Shown here in pieces: positions 7,070-13,627 of a DNA stretch of 16,146 nt (position 1 is its first letter; every line of letters begins with the position of its first letter). This DNA comes from Bifidobacterium breve (GTDB taxonomy: Bacteria > Actinomycetota > Actinomycetes > S36-B12). The stretch is from positions 1-16,146 of the forward strand of contig CAMDKJ010000021.1 of assembly GCA_945900705.1 (NCBI GenBank), given 5' to 3'. The position numbers and the translations under genes were made by a program. The notes below the pieces were generated by a model. It worked only from the letters and a program-made list of their open reading frames with translations, made no database searches and was not told where the DNA came from.

Positions 7070-7758
7070 GGTTCAAGCTCCGCCGAGTACCCAACACCAC
7101 GTACTGTGCGAATCGGGCTGTAATTACCAAGCTTGGTGCGAACCTGCGCAACATGTACGTCAACGGTTCTGGTTCCAACAATTGCCGCGTATCCCCAGAC
7201 TTCAGATAGCAGTTGATCCCGGCTAAACACCCTGCCTTGATTGGTCATGAGGTGCTCGAGCAAGTCGAATTCCGTGGCCGTTAAGTGCACTGGGTTACCG
7301 CCAGCGGTCACGCGTCGAGTCACTGGATCGACGATCACCTCGCCGAGAACTAGCGGCCCCTCGCTACTCGCTGCCTGCGCCGCTCTACGGACAACCGCCT
7401 TAACCCGCGCTACTACCTCGCGTGGGCTAAATGGTTTCGTGATGTAGTCATCGGCTCCGAGCTCAAGGCCGACAACGCGATCGACTTCATCATCCCTGGC
7501 TGTACAAAAAAGGACCGGAGTCCAGTTACTCTCGGCGCGCAATTTACGGCATATCTCGGTGCCATCCATCGAAGGTAGGCCTACGTCAAGGATGATCGCA
7601 GCCGGATGCAAGGTGCGGGCGGCACTGAGCCCTGCCAAACCGTCAGATTCAACCTGAACACCAAAGCCCTCGCGGGATAAATAAAGTCTTAAGAGATCAG
7701 AGATAGCCCGCTCATCTTCAACTACAAGAATTAGACCTTTAACCGGATCGGGGCTCAT
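7066..7758 (-). CDS. OmpR/PhoB-family response regulator
   Basis: This 230-residue transcription factor is activated by phosphorylation, most likely by the adjacent kinase. The receiver domain has the acidic pair in VVEDE (Glu14, Asp15), the phospho-acceptor Asp58 in IILDVGLPSMDG, the switch Thr86 in LFCTARDD, and Lys108 in YITKPFSPRE. The winged-helix DNA-binding domain (about residues 137-228) shows LTATEFDLLEHLM, the recognition-helix region GTRTVDVHVAQVRTKL, and the terminal hairpin IRTVRGVGY. It overlaps the kinase by 4 bp. An 83-bp gap with a weak promoter candidate precedes it, so the pair may be transcribed separately from the trp genes. Its targets are unknown. The repeats and dyads in nearby spacers are candidate binding sites. 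Confidence 0.95.
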   Translation of the reverse strand: MSPDPVKGLILVVEDERAISDLLRLYLSREGFGVQVESDGLAGLSAARTLHPAAIILDVGLPSMDGTEICRKLRAESNWTPVLFCTARDDEVDRVVGLELGADDYITKPFSPREVVARVKAVVRRAAQAASSEGPLVLGEVIVDPVTRRVTAGGNPVHLTATEFDLLEHLMTNQGRVFSRDQLLSEVWGYAAIVGTRTVDVHVAQVRTKLGNYSPIRTVRGVGYSAELEP

Positions 7759-7779
7759 GCTTCTAAGACTGTCATGGAA

Positions 7780-7807
7780 ATCATCGAATTAGCACCCAAG
7801 AAGACAA
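7780..7807 (-). promoter_or_regulatory. Weak promoter candidate for the two-component genes
   Basis: On the minus strand, TTGTCT (7802-7807) and GATGAT (7780-7785) are 16 bp apart, each matching four of six bases of the vegetative -35 and -10 boxes. Transcription would begin about 15 nt before the regulator ATG. The match is modest and could be chance. Confidence 0.25.
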
Positions 7808-7841
7808 TAACTGGATCAGGGATTCGTGAAGATTTGGTAAA

Positions 7842-8087
7842 TCAGCTTTTCGGGATGGTACCTAGGCCAGCCTTCTGCATGATTTTCCCGACGACCGCGC
7901 CGACCACCACCAGTGCAGCCCCAATCCAGAACATCGGCCAGTTGCCAATGATCACCGCTAAGGTGCCCACGAAAAATGCAATGGTGATGATGACGACGGT
8001 GGTCCATGCTGCTGGGGTTGAACCATGGTGGCCCTGTTTTATTGGGCCAGGATTGGCGGCGGATTGGTTGGTGTGCCCTTCGCTCAT
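7842..8087 (-). CDS. HGxxPAAW-family small membrane protein
   Basis: This 81-residue protein belongs to a small actinobacterial family named for its motif, seen here as HGSTPAAW (residues 21-28). A short polar head rich in Asn, Gln and Gly precedes the motif. Two membrane segments follow (about 29-47 and 50-69), and the C-terminal tail QKAGLGTIPKS is basic. Its function is unknown to me. Members are typically found between trpE and trpC, as here, so a role connected with tryptophan metabolism or with the neighbouring membrane proteins is a guess based on context. No ribosome site precedes the ATG. The 21-bp direct repeats end 11 bp upstream of it, which could fit a leaderless or specially controlled transcript. 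Confidence 0.88.
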   Translation of the reverse strand: MSEGHTNQSAANPGPIKQGHHGSTPAAWTTVVIITIAFFVGTLAVIIGNWPMFWIGAALVVVGAVVGKIMQKAGLGTIPKS

Positions 8088-8097
8088 GACTGTATCT

Positions 8098-8160
8098 AAG
8101 CATTAGGTGCACAGACCCAAGCATTAGGTGCACGGACCCAAGCACTAGGTGACCAATCTC
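8098..8160 (-). repeat. 21-bp tandem direct repeat, about 2.5 copies
   Basis: Two nearly identical 21-bp units (8098-8118 and 8119-8139) differ at one base. A third diverged copy (8140-8160) keeps about the first 12 bases. On the minus strand the shared core is GTGCACCTAATGCTT, containing the palindrome GTGCAC and followed by GGGTC. The array fills the 71-bp gap between the Trp-associated membrane protein gene and the HGxxPAAW gene. The third copy reaches the stop codon of the upstream gene. The 21-bp period is two helical turns, so protein sites would lie on one face of the DNA. It could be an operator array or a simple duplication. Confidence 0.75.
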
Positions 8161-8773
8161 AGGTGGTCGGGTCTTCACCGCGGTCGAGGGCATCCCACGC
8201 GGTCAAGGATGTCAGCGGCCCCCCGGGACTCGTGGTTTTAGCCTTCGCGGCCCGCTCATAGCGCCGGCTCAACCCGGGCCAGGTGCGTCCGCGAACCAAC
8301 GTCAAGACACCCACCGCAGCCAACCCAATCCCACCGATAAGGCCTAGCAGCCACCACGGGGTGCTCGACCACTGCTCCGGGGCACCGCCGATGCGGCCTG
8401 ACAACGCAACGCCCAACGCCGATTCCGGATCGAACCCAAAACCAATGGAACTGCCGATGGTGACCAATCCAGCACCCACCACCACCAAGCCAATGATCAC
8501 CCGCGCCCAACCACGCGTCGCGAATATCCCAGCGACCGCAGCCAACCCCACCCAGCCCATCGCTGCAGCGAGTGCGAAAAGTTCTCGGCCCGCAAACGTG
8601 ATTTCGGTAAGGGAACCGGATAGGCCCGATACGAGTGGGACGCTCGCACTCGCCCACGGCAGTGCAAATGCGGCAATAACAATTAGCCCGGACGCAACCA
8701 ACCCCACCAAGGCCAAGCGATACGAATACCCCGGTCGCCGGCCCGCACCTGGAACCTGACTTGATTCAGGCAC
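8159..8773 (-). CDS. Trp-operon-associated membrane protein (TIGR02234 type)
   Basis: This 204-residue membrane protein is of the kind found next to trpE in many actinobacteria; its biochemical role is not known. A short polar head is followed by four hydrophobic segments (around LALVGLVASGLIVIAAFALP, LFALAAAMGWVGLAAVAGIF, VIIGLVVVGAGLVTIG and WWLLGLIGGIGLAAVGVLTL). A cytoplasmic tail with SRRYERAAK ends in the hallmark WDALDRGEDPTT. The conserved tail suggests a contact with a cytosolic partner. Its GTG start lies inside the end of trpE (8-bp overlap), so translation is probably coupled to trpE. A transport or regulatory role linked to tryptophan is often supposed, but nothing in the sequence proves it. 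Confidence 0.9.
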   Translation of the reverse strand: MPESSQVPGAGRRPGYSYRLALVGLVASGLIVIAAFALPWASASVPLVSGLSGSLTEITFAGRELFALAAAMGWVGLAAVAGIFATRGWARVIIGLVVVGAGLVTIGSSIGFGFDPESALGVALSGRIGGAPEQWSSTPWWLLGLIGGIGLAAVGVLTLVRGRTWPGLSRRYERAAKAKTTSPGGPLTSLTAWDALDRGEDPTT

Positions 8774-10328
8774 CGGAGGCTTCGGTCAAGGTTTCGGCAA
8801 CGGCAACCGCGCGCAAGACCGCCGCCGCCTTGTTTTGGCACTCAGCAGCTTCTGATTCAGGAACAGAATCAGCCACTATCCCCGCGCCCGCCTGCACAAC
8901 TGCCACACCTGCCTTAATTAACGCTGTTCGAATTGCGATTGCGGTGTCGACATTGCCAGCGAAGTCGAAATACCCGACACAGCCGCCGTAGAGACCTCTG
9001 CGGGTTGTTTCAAGTTCATCGATAATTGCCATCGCACGCGGCTTGGGCGCACCCGACAAGGTACCTGCCGGAAATGTTGCAGCTAGAGCGTCAAATGCTG
9101 TGCAATCTGAACGCAACTCACCGGTGACCGTCGATACTAGATGCATTACATGCGAATAGCGTTCCACTTTCATGAAGTCAACAACCGAGACGCTACCTGG
9201 CTCACAAACCCGGCCAATATCGTTACGAGCCAGATCCACCAGCATTAAGTGCTCCGCGCGCTCTTTCTCGTCAGCCAGTAGCTCTTCACCAAGTGCGGTG
9301 TCAGCTTCCGGTGTTGCCCCACGAGCGCGGGTACCAGCGATTGGGTGAACCACGCAGTGACCATCGGTGACAGTGACTAAGGCTTCAGGGGACGAACCTA
9401 CGATCTCGAAGGCCGTGCGTTCTGTTAGCTGGCCCTCTTGATAATCAGGTTGAGAGAGATCATCTTGCGGTAGGCGCAAGAGATACATGTACGGGCTGGG
9501 GTTACTGGATCGCAAAATACGGTATACATCGAGGCCACTTGCTTCACATGGAGTCTGGAAACGCTGTGAAAGCACAATCTGAAATGCATCGCCAGCCCGG
9601 ATGTACTCTTTGGCGCGCTCAACTGAATGCATGAACTCTTCAGCAGAAACGTTAACTCGGATATCTGCCTGCGCATTTGTATCGTAGGACCAAACACTGG
9701 TGGCTGGCGCCGCACCGAGAGCCGATTGCATTGAATCCAACCGAGTTACCGCGTCGCCCCATGCCTCATCAACACGATCATCTGAATCATCGAAGTTAAT
9801 CGCATTCGCGATGAGGAGCACGGAGCCATCGGTGTGGTCAACTACCGCCAGATCGGTGGCGAGCAAAAATGCCAACTCGGGGATCTGCAACTCATCTGGG
9901 TTTTCGTCAGGTATTCGCTCCCACCGCCGGACAGTGTCATAAGTGAAATAGCCAACTAGGCCACCGGTCAGCGGCGGCAACCCGGGAATCGGTTCGGTGT
10001 GCAGGAGTCGAATGGTTTCGCGCAGGACATCAACCGGGTTGCCCGAATCCGGGACCCCGCGCGGTGCGCGGCCCAGCCAAGCGGCCGAACCATCACGCTC
10101 GGTCAACATGGCCGCGCAGCGCACCCCGATGAATGAGTATCGCGACCAAAGCCGCCCGGGTTCGGCTGACTCCAGCAAGAAAGTTCCGGCGCGATCACCA
10201 CAGAGGGCACGAAATAGTCCGACCGCAGTGTGATCATCAGCCAACAATCGTCGAGTAACAGGAATAACTCGTCGATCTTTTGCCAAAACCCGAAATTCTG
10301 GAAGGTCTGGGACAGTGGAAATGTTCAT
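8766..10328 (-). CDS. trpE: Anthranilate synthase component I
   Basis: TrpE converts chorismate to anthranilate using ammonia delivered by TrpG, which is not in this window. The protein has about 520 residues. The N-terminal domain carries the LLES motif (51-54) that forms part of the tryptophan feedback site, so the enzyme is probably inhibited by tryptophan. The chorismate-binding domain shows AGDAFQIVLSQRF, IVGSSPEALV, HPIAGTRARG, LMLVDLARNDIGRV, FPAGTLSGAPK and GLYGGCVGY. I chose the ATG at 10328, 13 bp after hisI. The reading frame opens at a GTG at 10373, but that would overlap hisI by 32 bp and add 15 residues unlike other TrpE starts. Neither start has a good ribosome site. It is the first trp gene after hisI, and no leader peptide or attenuator fits in the gap. 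Confidence 0.96.
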   Translation of the reverse strand: MNISTVPDLPEFRVLAKDRRVIPVTRRLLADDHTAVGLFRALCGDRAGTFLLESAEPGRLWSRYSFIGVRCAAMLTERDGSAAWLGRAPRGVPDSGNPVDVLRETIRLLHTEPIPGLPPLTGGLVGYFTYDTVRRWERIPDENPDELQIPELAFLLATDLAVVDHTDGSVLLIANAINFDDSDDRVDEAWGDAVTRLDSMQSALGAAPATSVWSYDTNAQADIRVNVSAEEFMHSVERAKEYIRAGDAFQIVLSQRFQTPCEASGLDVYRILRSSNPSPYMYLLRLPQDDLSQPDYQEGQLTERTAFEIVGSSPEALVTVTDGHCVVHPIAGTRARGATPEADTALGEELLADEKERAEHLMLVDLARNDIGRVCEPGSVSVVDFMKVERYSHVMHLVSTVTGELRSDCTAFDALAATFPAGTLSGAPKPRAMAIIDELETTRRGLYGGCVGYFDFAGNVDTAIAIRTALIKAGVAVVQAGAGIVADSVPESEAAECQNKAAAVLRAVAVAETLTEASGA

Positions 10329-10341
10329 AGTGAGACTTGGT

Positions 10342-10701
10342 TCATGGGGTGACCAACACGGTCGGTTGCGCACTTAGCTCAGTATCAAAACAGGATCGAG
10401 CGCCAGTGTGGCAGGCGACACCATGTTGATCCACCTCGAGCAAAATCGTGTCACCGTCGCAGTCCAGCCGAAGTGAGCGAACCTGCTGAAAATTACCCGA
10501 AGTCTCGCCCTTGATCCACAATCGAGATCTACTGCGCGAGAAATAGGTAGCTTGTCCACTTTCTAGGGTGATTTGCAGTGCCTCTTGATTCATCCAAGCC
10601 ATCATCAAAACCTCACCTGAATCCCACTGCTGGGCGATCACCGGCACCAGCCCTTGATCGTTAAACCGCACGCGCGCAATGAGGTCGGTCTGGTAGGACA
10701 T
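10342..10701 (-). CDS. hisI: Phosphoribosyl-AMP cyclohydrolase
   Basis: HisI opens the adenine ring of phosphoribosyl-AMP in the third step of histidine synthesis. The 119-residue protein is a stand-alone cyclohydrolase with no HisE domain, as usual in actinobacteria. It contains VIAQQWDSGEVLMMAWMNQE, RSRLWIKGETSGNFQ, and the metal-binding stretch LDCDGDTILLEVDQHGVACH with conserved Asp and Cys residues, plus HTGARSCF. The start ATG at 10701 is divergent from the plus-strand gene. It is the first gene of the his-trp block, so a promoter should lie in the 10702-10745 interval. It is separated from the rest of the his genes by the plus-strand gene. Confidence 0.96.
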   Translation of the reverse strand: MSYQTDLIARVRFNDQGLVPVIAQQWDSGEVLMMAWMNQEALQITLESGQATYFSRSRSRLWIKGETSGNFQQVRSLRLDCDGDTILLEVDQHGVACHTGARSCFDTELSAQPTVLVTP

Positions 10702-10745
10702 GCCTATATTGTGCCGTGAAGGGATTAATAGGCCAAGATGAGGTC
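10702..10745. promoter_or_regulatory. Divergent promoter region between hisI and the plus-strand gene
   Basis: This short spacer must carry the start signals for two opposite transcripts unless they begin inside the coding regions. On the plus strand TATATT (10705-10710) is a fair -10 box and would place the transcript start close to the GTG at 10716. On the minus strand CAATAT and TATTAA are possible but weak -10 boxes. I saw no clear -35 box, hairpin or leader peptide. Confidence 0.35.
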
Positions 10746-11390
10746 ATGACCGCCGCTACCTACAGCCATCGCGAACGCCTCGACCTCGCCGCGTTATTAC
10801 TGGCCCTCGGCCCTGATGCTCCAACTCTGTGTGCAGGCTGGAATGCCGCCGATCTAGCGGCACATCTAGTGATAAGAGAGTCTCGGCCAGATGCGGCACT
10901 CGGTATTTTAGGTGGACCGCTAGCCAGCTGGACCCAACATGTGCAGGACGCGACCGCCAATTTGCCGTACGCCGAACTGGTCGCCAAAGTCCGTAACGGT
11001 CCCCCTGCCCTGTCACTCTTTGCCATTCCAGGGGTTGATGGGCTCGCCAATCTCTTTGAATATTTTGTACATCACGAGGATTTGCGCAGGGGCCAAGCCA
11101 ATTGGCAGCCACGTCAACTCCCAACTGATTTTGCGGACCTCCTTTGGAGTCGCATCTCCAAGAGCTCGAGACTGCTCTATCGCAAGGTCCCGGTTGGCGT
11201 GGTTTTCGAGCGAACTGACGCAGTTGCCATGACACGACTTGTCGCCCGCAAAGGGAGCCCGTCGATTACTCTTCGCGGTGACGTTGGAGAACTCGTCCTA
11301 CGTTCGTATGGCCGCACGGCCGTCAATTTGGAGACCGATGGAACGGCGGCTGCGGTTGCCGCGTTCAACAGCGCACCCCTAGGAATTTAA
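10746..11390 (+). CDS. TIGR03085 / maleylpyruvate isomerase-like (DinB-fold) protein
   Basis: This is the only plus-strand gene. The product (214 residues from the ATG at 10746) begins with MTAATYSHRERLDLAALL and the hallmark GPDAPTLCAGWNAADLAAHL, followed by VIRESRPDAALGIL. A second His cluster, FEYFVHHEDLRRG, follows about 70 residues later. The histidines (His40 and His109/His110 in this numbering) match the positions used for a metal ion in the DinB-like mycothiol-dependent isomerase fold, so it may be a metal- and thiol-dependent enzyme. The substrate is unknown. A GTG at 10716 would add ten residues and could be a leaderless start behind TATATT; I prefer 10746 because it matches the family length. 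Its TAA overlaps the hisF stop by two bases, tail to tail. It is a frequent his-region neighbour in actinobacteria. Confidence 0.85.
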   Translation: MTAATYSHRERLDLAALLLALGPDAPTLCAGWNAADLAAHLVIRESRPDAALGILGGPLASWTQHVQDATANLPYAELVAKVRNGPPALSLFAIPGVDGLANLFEYFVHHEDLRRGQANWQPRQLPTDFADLLWSRISKSSRLLYRKVPVGVVFERTDAVAMTRLVARKGSPSITLRGDVGELVLRSYGRTAVNLETDGTAAAVAAFNSAPLGI

Positions 11391-12169
11391 TGCGTCATTA
11401 GTCGAACCGGGATTCCCGCCTCATTTAACGTTTGTTTCACCTGAGCAACAGTGAACTCACCGAAATGAAAAACACTGGCTGCCAAGACCGCATCTGCTCC
11501 TGAATTAACGGCCGGCGCGAAATCTGTTAGCGCACCAGCACCACCACTGGCGATAAGCGGCACCTGCACCACGCTACGTACGCCTTCAATCAACTGGAGA
11601 TCGAATCCGGTTTTGGTGCCATCAGCGTCCATAGAATTCAGCAATACCTCCCCGGCGCCGCGCTTTGTGCCCTCTATCGCCCAGGCAATCGCGTCGATTC
11701 CGGTGCTACGCCGACCACCGTGGGTGGTGACTTCAAACCCGCTCTCGGTGCTAACTCCAGGTGGGCAGCGTCGGGCGTCTATCGACAGTACGACGCACTG
11801 AGCGCCAAAACGCTCAGCGGCTTGGCTCAGTAAATTCGGATCTGCGATCGCCGCCGTGTTCAAACTTACTTTGTCGGCGCCGGCGCGCAATAGTAGATTG
11901 AAGTCATCGGGTGATCGCACCCCGCCGCCAACCGTCAGCGGAATGAATATGCAATCAGCGGTGCGGCGCACTACGTCAAGCATGGTCTTTCGATCTCCAC
12001 TTGATGCGGTGATATCCAAGAACACGAGTTCATCAGCACCCTCAGCGTCATACCGTGCTGCTAATTCAACCGGGTCGCCGGCATCACGTAATTCGGTAAA
12101 ATTAACACCCTTTACCACGCGCCCGTCATCGACATCAAGACATGGAATTACCCGTATTGCCAGGCTCAC
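11387..12169 (-). CDS. hisF: Imidazole glycerol phosphate synthase, cyclase subunit
   Basis: HisF uses ammonia from HisH to convert PRFAR into imidazole glycerol phosphate and AICAR. The TIM barrel of about 260 residues keeps the catalytic aspartates Asp12 (VIPCLDVDDGRVVKG) and Asp131 (VVLSIDARR), as well as ITASSGDRKTM, LTVGGGVRS and LIASGGAG. I chose the GTG at 12169, which gives MSLAIRVIPCLDV and a 4-bp GTGA overlap with the priA stop. The open frame extends to a GTG at 12187, which would add six non-conserved residues. It ends tail to tail against the plus-strand gene (stop codons share TTAA), so there is no room for a terminator between them and transcripts may run into each other. Confidence 0.96.
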   Translation of the reverse strand: MSLAIRVIPCLDVDDGRVVKGVNFTELRDAGDPVELAARYDAEGADELVFLDITASSGDRKTMLDVVRRTADCIFIPLTVGGGVRSPDDFNLLLRAGADKVSLNTAAIADPNLLSQAAERFGAQCVVLSIDARRCPPGVSTESGFEVTTHGGRRSTGIDAIAWAIEGTKRGAGEVLLNSMDADGTKTGFDLQLIEGVRSVVQVPLIASGGAGALTDFAPAVNSGADAVLAASVFHFGEFTVAQVKQTLNEAGIPVRLMTH

Positions 12170-12948
12170 GGGCGCGGTGGTCCCCACTCATAGGGGTCAA
12201 ACCTCGGCTCAATCGCGGCGATGGCTTCGGCCAAAGTAAACGCCCCGTCATAAAGCGCCCTACCAACAATCGCACCTTCGATCCCCAAATGAACCATTTC
12301 GACCAACTTGTGAAGGTCTTCAAGTTTTGAAATACCACCCGAAGCAATTACCGGCTTCTTAGTAGCTGCGCACACATCTCGAAGGAGATGAAAGTTCGGG
12401 CCGTGCATCGTGCCATCCTTGGTCACATCGGTTAGCACATAGCGTGCGCAACCAGCTTCATCAAGGCGAGCGAGCGTCTCCCAGAGGTCGCCACCATCTT
12501 GAGTCCAACCCCGCGCCGCCAAGGTAGTGCCGCGCACGTCTAGCCCGACCGCGATTTGCTCTCCGTACTCAGCAATCACTTTGGCTGTCCATTCGGGATC
12601 CTCTAGGGCAGCGGTACCCAAGTTGACTCGATCACATCCGGTAGCAAGTGCCGCCTTGAGGGAAACGTCATCGCGAATACCCCCGGATAGTTCGACTTTC
12701 GCGTGGTGACGAACATCGGCAACGACCCGCGCTAGCAAGCCCGCGTTATCGCCCTTGCCAAATGCGGCATCGAGATCTACCAGATGGATCCAGGTAGCGC
12801 CTTGATTGATCCAGGCCCGCGCAGCATCGAGCGGTGAGCCATATGCCGTCTCGGTACCGGCCTTACCTTGAACCAGACGCACCGCCTGGCCCTGGGAAAC
12901 ATCTACGGCGGGCAGCAGGATCAACTCTTTAGTCACGCCCCGAACCAT
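12166..12948 (-). CDS. priA: Bifunctional HisA/TrpF isomerase (PriA type)
   Basis: PriA isomerises ProFAR in histidine synthesis and, in actinobacteria, also phosphoribosyl anthranilate in tryptophan synthesis. The 260-residue barrel has ELILLPAVDV, AVRLVQGKAG, HLVDLDAAFGKG, VELSGGIRDD, ARGWTQDGGDLW and VLTDVTKDGTMHGPN. The likely catalytic pair is Asp16 and Asp178 (Asp11 and Asp175 in the Mycobacterium tuberculosis enzyme). Arg146 and Trp148 in the RGW loop match residues used for the two substrates. This fits PriA better than a plain HisA and explains the lack of trpF here. The ATG at 12948 has GAGGG (12958-12962) 9 nt upstream. The open frame runs on to 13149, but that would overlap hisH deeply. 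The tail FDPYEWGPPRP extends past the barrel and overlaps hisF by 4 bp. Confidence 0.93.
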   Translation of the reverse strand: MVRGVTKELILLPAVDVSQGQAVRLVQGKAGTETAYGSPLDAARAWINQGATWIHLVDLDAAFGKGDNAGLLARVVADVRHHAKVELSGGIRDDVSLKAALATGCDRVNLGTAALEDPEWTAKVIAEYGEQIAVGLDVRGTTLAARGWTQDGGDLWETLARLDEAGCARYVLTDVTKDGTMHGPNFHLLRDVCAATKKPVIASGGISKLEDLHKLVEMVHLGIEGAIVGRALYDGAFTLAEAIAAIEPRFDPYEWGPPRP

Positions 12949-12957
12949 ACTTTGAGG

Positions 12958-12962
12958 CCCTC
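12958..12962 (-). promoter_or_regulatory. Ribosome binding site that decides the priA start
   Basis: GAGGG on the minus strand, 9 nt before the ATG at 12948, favours this start over the upstream in-frame codons (which would overlap hisH) and over the GTG four codons later. Confidence 0.6.
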
Positions 12963-12979
12963 GCGAACTGGCATGTGGA

Positions 12980-13618
12980 CTAATCAAGTGAGCTAACCCA
13001 AGACTGCAGCAAAGCCAGGCCCGCATCGCCGGACTTCTCTGGGTGGAACTGGGTTGCAACAAGTGGCCCATCTTCAACCGCGGCGACAAAGTCCGTGCCG
13101 TGGGTGCACCACGTAACAACCGGTGGCTGCCGGTCAAGAGTATTTTCATTCAGTTGCCACTTGGTGACGCCGAAGGAATGCACAAAGTAAAATCTTTCAT
13201 CCGCGAGGCCGCCAAATATCTTTGAACTCGCAGGTGCCCGTACGGTATTCCAGCCCATATGAGGCAAAATCGGGGCATCGAGTTGCTCCACCACCCCGGG
13301 CCATTGGCCAAGGCCCGCAACCTCGGTGCCGTGCTCATCTCCATTGGCGAACAAAACCTGCATGCCCACGCAAATACCAAGTACCGGGCGACCCCCGGAA
13401 ATGCGTCTGTCGATTATTTGGTCACCTTGTACTTCGAGAATCCCACGCATACAGGCAGCGAATGCCCCAACACCTGGAACCACTAATGCATCAGCATTTA
13501 CCGCACTATCAAAATCCGAAGTGACCGTGACGGTTGCGCCCACTCTTTCAAGTGCACGCTGCGCCGAACGCAGGTTTCCGGAACCATAGTCGAGAATCAC
13601 AATGTCGCGAATGCTCAC
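12980..13618 (-). CDS. hisH: Imidazole glycerol phosphate synthase, glutamine amidotransferase subunit
   Basis: HisH releases ammonia from glutamine and passes it to HisF. The 212-residue class I amidotransferase has the start DIVILDYGSGNLRS, the oxyanion region VVPGVGAF, the nucleophile Cys in GICVGMQVL, and the catalytic His-Glu pair in ATQFHPEKSG. The helper stretch LPHMGWNTV is also present. It starts with a GTG at 13618, 9 bp after hisB, without a strong ribosome site, so translation probably depends on hisB. It is followed after 31 bp by priA. Unlike in M. tuberculosis, no impA-type gene lies between priA and hisF. Confidence 0.96.
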   Translation of the reverse strand: MSIRDIVILDYGSGNLRSAQRALERVGATVTVTSDFDSAVNADALVVPGVGAFAACMRGILEVQGDQIIDRRISGGRPVLGICVGMQVLFANGDEHGTEVAGLGQWPGVVEQLDAPILPHMGWNTVRAPASSKIFGGLADERFYFVHSFGVTKWQLNENTLDRQPPVVTWCTHGTDFVAAVEDGPLVATQFHPEKSGDAGLALLQSWVSSLD

Positions 13619-13627
13619 TTGCTGACG

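Noticed and set aside
8098..8160. CRISPR array
   Set aside because: The units are directly adjacent without spacers and number fewer than three, so this is a short tandem repeat.
7816..8193. Minus-strand 125-residue open frame across the 21-bp repeats, with a repeated SVHLMLG
   Set aside because: It covers the HGxxPAAW gene in another frame. The peptide repeat is only the translation of the DNA repeat, and the downstream residues look like random coding shadow.
8283..8759. 158-residue plus-strand open frame opposite the Trp-associated membrane protein
   Set aside because: It is rich in Pro, Thr and Asn, as expected for the antisense of a hydrophobic gene. It shows no motif, and the opposite frame has the full family signature.
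10329..10341. Tryptophan attenuator or T-box before trpE
   Set aside because: Only 13 bp separate hisI and trpE. There is no leader peptide with Trp codons, no T-box sequence and no terminator hairpin.
10329..10373. 15-residue N-terminal extension of TrpE
   Set aside because: It overlaps the end of hisI and has no similarity to known TrpE starts. The ATG at 10328 fits the family length better.
12949..13149. 67-residue N-terminal extension of HisA/PriA
   Set aside because: It would overlap hisH by 170 bp. The conserved protein begins at ELILLPAVDV, just after an ATG with a good ribosome site.
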